Assembly: GCA_963691655.1 (NCBI GenBank)
Contig: OY829327.1
Span: forward strand, 54,386,079 to 54,450,078
Length of the DNA: 64,000 nt
Direction of reading: 5' to 3'
Source of the DNA: Toxonevra muliebris
Lineage: Eukaryota; Arthropoda; Insecta; Diptera; Pallopteridae
The position numbers were made by a program, and so were the translations under genes. The notes under the pieces are model-generated. The model had not been told where the DNA came from, made no database searches, and saw only the letters and a program-made list of their open reading frames with translations. Positions within the stretch are counted from its first letter, which is position 1; the number at the start of each line of letters is the position of its first letter. Positions 60,126 to 64,000 of this stretch are shown here, one piece after another.

Positions 60126-62489
60126 AGACGTCTATGCGTCTATGTATGACGCAGCGCTGACCGCCGCCGCCATCCTCAAAAAAAGTGAAATACTTTTAAT
60201 TTTTGTTTTTCATTCACCGCTTTGCTAACAAAAATATACATTTTGCGCTACAAATGTTATTAAAATACATTATCATCGTTGTCATCATCATCACCATCGT
60301 CGTCGTTACAATTGCAAAAAAAAAAAAAAAAAAAACGAAAAGAAAAACAAGTAGAAAAATCAAAATAAAGATGAATTTTAAAATGTTGCAAATTTCAACA
60401 AGTAGATCGGCGGCAATGATCGAGCATGCGTAGCCGCGTAGTTGTGGATATCCCAGATACAATCGTCTTTCTCTATTTCTCTGCTCTTTCTCCGGAAGTT
60501 TTAACGTAACATTTGGTCGCTCGTCGCTCGTATTGCTGCAATGATTTCTGTTGGTGATGATGATTTTGATGAAAATTATGGTGGCACCGACAATACAACG
60601 TCGACGATGATGACGGCGACGACGATGACGACGATTTGAACTAATTGAGTTGTAATTATGCTACACTTCAAATAGTTTTGAATTACTTACTTTTTGTTAG
60701 AGATTTTTTTCCGACATTTTGTGTTTAGTGGGATGCTAGGAGTTGTTGTTGTTGTTGCGGTGTGGTAGCGATGTGATGGTGGCGGTAGGGGATTAAAACA
60801 AAATTGCTTCAGTCAGCCAGCGAGTCAGTTGCATGATGATGCTAATTTTCATTTCAGCCAGCAATATGTGCTGGGCGGTTTTGAGTGTTGAGTACATTGG
60901 CCCATTAAGTTTTATTATTAAAAAACATTTCATTTGCGGTAGCAATTGAAGCTTTTGTCGGTGTTGAACTTTTTTTTTTTAAGTACTATAATTGTTGTAA
61001 TTGAGTTAATTAAAATTTGATTTGGCAACAGGCAAAGTTAATAACAAAGATGCAGTTTGGAATTTTGTTTTTTTTTTTATTTTTTGTCGAAAAATAGGTT
61101 AAAATTAGGTCATTATCATGGTACTGCATGGATGGTATTACATGAATTAAGATTTGAATATCACATAGAATTGAAACCTTTGCTGATGTGGTATATCCTC
61201 AATCAAGTGACTGTTGTTTGCTCATATAAAGCCAAATGACTCTCAAAGTAGTGACGTTCTATTTTTTAAACTACCGACTTCTCAATGATTGATTTATTCT
61301 TCCACAATACATTTTCTTCTGGCTCAATTTGGCGGAGTTTGTTTTTGTGTTTTCCCATGTAATATTTCTTGCAGATAGCTCTTGAAGTATGTAGCTGAGT
61401 TATTTAGAGTATGGTTTATGCACCTCTATCGTCCATACAGAGTTCTGGCTTTGTTGCGTCTATTGTTCCCATTTCACATCTGGTATACCTTCTGTGGTTA
61501 TGCTGCCTATGTTGTAGAAATTGTCACAACGTCAAGTTCATTCCCATGGCTTTGATTTTGGTCACGAAGCCTATGTAGAGTGGTGCTCTGATACGATGAT
61601 GCAGTTTAGCCTGTATATCGCTCAGTTTGGGACTTTCTTTTGCTGGAAAGATTTCCATATTAGTCATTAGGGTTTTGAAATTAGATTAACGCAGGGCAAG
61701 AATAAATCAGCTTCCATCGCATACCCAAACAAAAAAAAATTTAAAAAAAAACTCTGTTAATATGTATCTAAATTGAACTATTTTGAGTGCCTCTTTAATG
61801 TGTAAACTTTAGGGCCAGTAAAGAATTAGCCACCCTGAGCCAAATTCTCCGGCTTCATGAGACATATCAACTTGTAAATTTAATCAACATTCTGTTGAGA
61901 ATTGCTCCAAATTTTAAATTAAAAACATTCATTGTAGAATTTCAAATCAAGTTTGCCTTAAAAAAATAGCATAGGTAAAATATAAAGACTTTAAATTAGT
62001 TGCAGCTGAGAAACTTATTTGAGTCAGTGGTTTTAACTAAAAACGATAAAACGGTTAAAAAAAAGTATCCACAATTTGATTAAAATAATGTGAAAAAACG
62101 AAGAAAAAGAGTAGGAATAAAAACCTGTTCTACAATAAAAAAAAAAAAAAAAATAAGCGCGTCCATATTGGATACAAAGTCATAAAAACCAGAATCGTTC
62201 ACTCACCAATACACACTCACACACCACAGAGAATGTATGTATGTGGTAGTAAAGTAAATGGTGCGAATGCTACTGAAGCTCCGCCTCTATTTTATACCCT
62301 CATTCGGCTTTGAATTGGTTTTAGTTGTTGCTGTTTTTCTTTCTCGTTGTGCGCTTGAGCACAGACGCTTACACACACACACACTCAAGCAACGGTTCAG
62401 ATACGTATTCACACCTATTCAACATTTGCTTTTTCGTTCGTTCATTCGTTGATTACGTTCGTTTGAGACGCCATTTCTTGTGGTCGGTC

Positions 62490-63697
62490 GGTATAATACA
62501 GCAGCATCGATACCGAAGTCTCCATCGCCGCCATTTGCGGAGCCAATAGTTTAGAACCCCAATTTGAATTTTTATACTTGAACGCACTTTGGTAGATTGT
62601 AGACGTGAATACGAACGAGTGAGTAAAGTAGAAACGTGGACGTAGTAAATGTAAACGCGCGTTTTAATTTGAGTTTTGCGCAATACTCCCTGAGAGTTTC
62701 TTCGCTGCTAATTCGTGGGCGTTTTCTTCTATTTTGTTGTTACTTAAGTGAATAAAAGTGATTTCTGCTTATAGAATAGGGAAACAATATCCTGCCAAAG
62801 GACATTTACTTGAAGTCACTACTGAGTTGTGCTTGTGTCACGGAGAATCACACTAAGATTCCAATACATAAGTTAAAGTGAGTGATACTAATAAGATTGT
62901 TCAAGTGCCGTCGTGCGTCGGCCGAGTATCACTTGAGTTGCCTAATTTAGAAAAACAAAAATTAAAACACTTAATAAAAAAAAAAATATATATATAAAAA
63001 TAGGCATCGTCATAACTATTTTGACAACAACAACGTTAGCGCAACATCGACGTCATTCTCAAATAATGAAAATTTATGTGTCAAAAATTAAATTAAATTG
63101 CATAAATCTGTGTCACTCTGCGACTGTGAATAGTAAATAAATTCCGATTGTATTTTTTAACAATTATTACAATTCAATTAAATCTCAAAAAATTGAAGAG
63201 AAAAAAGTTGCAACTTATCTAACAAAACAGTGTTGTTTGTGTTGTTGTATCAATGTTTTGATTGAGAAGAAGCGTATAACGAAAAGTTGTTGCTTCATAG
63301 TTACTTACGACGACTGTGTGAAAAGTGAAAGTTTCTCTCACTGAATTCGACAAAATTAAATAATTAAATTAATAATTTTGGCTAAGATTCCACACTACAC
63401 AAATCACATTGTGTAATTTAATAATAAAAGCAAAAAAGCAAAAGTCAAAACAGTTCCAAATTTCCACAATACAATATCAAAATACAAAAAAATCAAAAAA
63501 AAAATCTTTGCGAACTGTGTGTAAACCAATTTTTGTGACCATATTTCAATTGTTAACAGAAAAATTGTTACAATTTGCACGTATTGAAAATTACATAATT
63601 TGTTGTTGTTGTTATTATAACGACGAATTTCAACGGCGGATGGACCTACATAATTTGGGATTAAATTATTTATAAACATTCGCAATTTTCGTTTAAG
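62490..63697 (+). promoter_or_regulatory. cnc: Candidate internal promoter and non-coding first exon of a shorter cnc isoform
   Basis: Unlike the intron around it, this stretch is GC-richer at its start (CGATACCGAAGTCTCCATCG, GCCGCCATTTGCGG), contains a perfect downstream-promoter-element sequence AGACGTG (62601-62607), is ATG-free from 62652 to 63064, and ends at a usable donor AAG|GTGTGT (63697/63698). Flies are known to make shorter cnc isoforms (A, B) from promoters downstream of the CncC-specific exons, and this lies downstream of the three visible ones. The start site is not fixed: the initiator expected 27 bases before AGACGTG (around 62574) matches poorly. Inference only. Confidence 0.4.
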
Positions 63698-64000
63698 GTG
63701 TGTATTTTAATTTATTATTATTTATGTTGCATTATTATTTTAACTTTGAATCTAACCAGATGTCTATTTATATTATGCTCAATCGAAAAGTGCACTTGAA
63801 AAGATACAATTAAACAAATTATGAATAAACTTATTGATTAAATATTGCCAATATTCAATCAAGTCCGTGTTCATTTGTTTGTATTCCCATTCATGCAATA
63901 CATATGTAGTTTGGCTAAAATTCGTTAATCCCTGGTTTTTGTCGTGATTGTAGACTAGGTAGGATGTTCATATTATTATATTTATAAAATAGAGGTTGTA

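Larger units (their letters stand above)
47985..64000 (+). other. cnc: cnc intron 3 (first 16 kb)
   Basis: Begins GTAAGT in phase 1 and runs past the window end. It is richer in microsatellites than intron 1. Apart from listed elements and the candidate internal first exon, 48000-51250, 52025-54280, 55090-57925 and 58480-62250 show AT-rich, simple-repeat-rich DNA and no supported gene. Confidence 0.75.

Noticed and set aside
60001..60228. Next cnc coding exon or a separate small gene
   Set aside because: Acidic composition is attractive, but there is no acceptor giving the required GNGAR junction, and the D run comes from a GAT array.
1..64000. CRISPR array, prokaryotic operons, rRNA genes, endogenous viral genes
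   Set aside because: No regularly spaced repeats, no polycistronic coding layout, no rRNA-like conserved blocks, and no viral polymerase or capsid motifs were seen.

Overview
The window is animal (dipteran) DNA: AT-rich, intron-dominated, dense in transposon remnants, and holding almost no long open reading frames. Its one recognisable host gene is cap-n-collar (cnc), the fly NRF-family CNC-bZIP transcription factor, on the + strand. Three coding exons of the long isoform (CncC type) are visible: exon 1 (2664-3644, start codon to residue 327), exon 2 (42386-42550, residues 328-382, with the DLG degron) and exon 3 (47897-47984, residues 383-411 plus the first base of codon 412, ending inside the ETGE degron). 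Exon junction phases are 0, 0 and 1. The rest of the coding sequence, including the bZIP domain, must lie beyond 64000. A SINE that, from memory, resembles ones common in tephritid fruit flies and a Drosophila-like start context (CAAAATG) suggest a higher fly, possibly a tephritid; the species is not resolved.

Layout. 1-2200: upstream DNA with a hairpin and a dispersed repeat. 2193-2663: an ATG-free leader before the cnc start. 3645-42385: a 38.7-kb first intron that has collected most of the mobile DNA: a nested hAT element (5385-6888), two copies of a long-TIR MITE (7791-8259, 31463-31949), three DD37E Tc1/mariner copies (11127-12342, 25173-26466, 38630-39799), a three-layer nest (about 20815-22570), further MITEs and inverted repeats (15086-15171, 22589-22803, 23880-24248, 26658-26890), a Tc1-like tail (23338-23545), a LINE 3' end (29509-30113), a tRNA-like SINE head (30213-30284, minus), a SINE 3' half (32078-32200) and a 1.5-kb Tc1-like element (33111-34615). 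42551-47896: second intron with a SINE, an 8-bp-TSD hAT MITE (45538-46255) and a 3-bp-TSD MITE (47695-47805). 47985-64000: start of the third intron, with microsatellites, another 8-bp-TSD hAT MITE (54290-54628), two inverted copies of a foldback repeat (54640-55080, 57930-58475) and, at about 62490-63697, a stretch that looks like a non-coding first exon of a shorter cnc isoform.

How it works together. The visible protein part is entirely regulatory. Residues 1-100 resemble the N-terminal ER-anchoring domain of NRF1, and residues 328-412 are an NRF2-type Neh2 KEAP1-binding domain, so one fly protein combines both controls. Shorter isoforms started from an internal promoter would lack all three visible exons and escape both controls. 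No other intact gene, rRNA, CRISPR array or canonical tRNA gene was found. All calls are by eye from the sequence; no database search was run.
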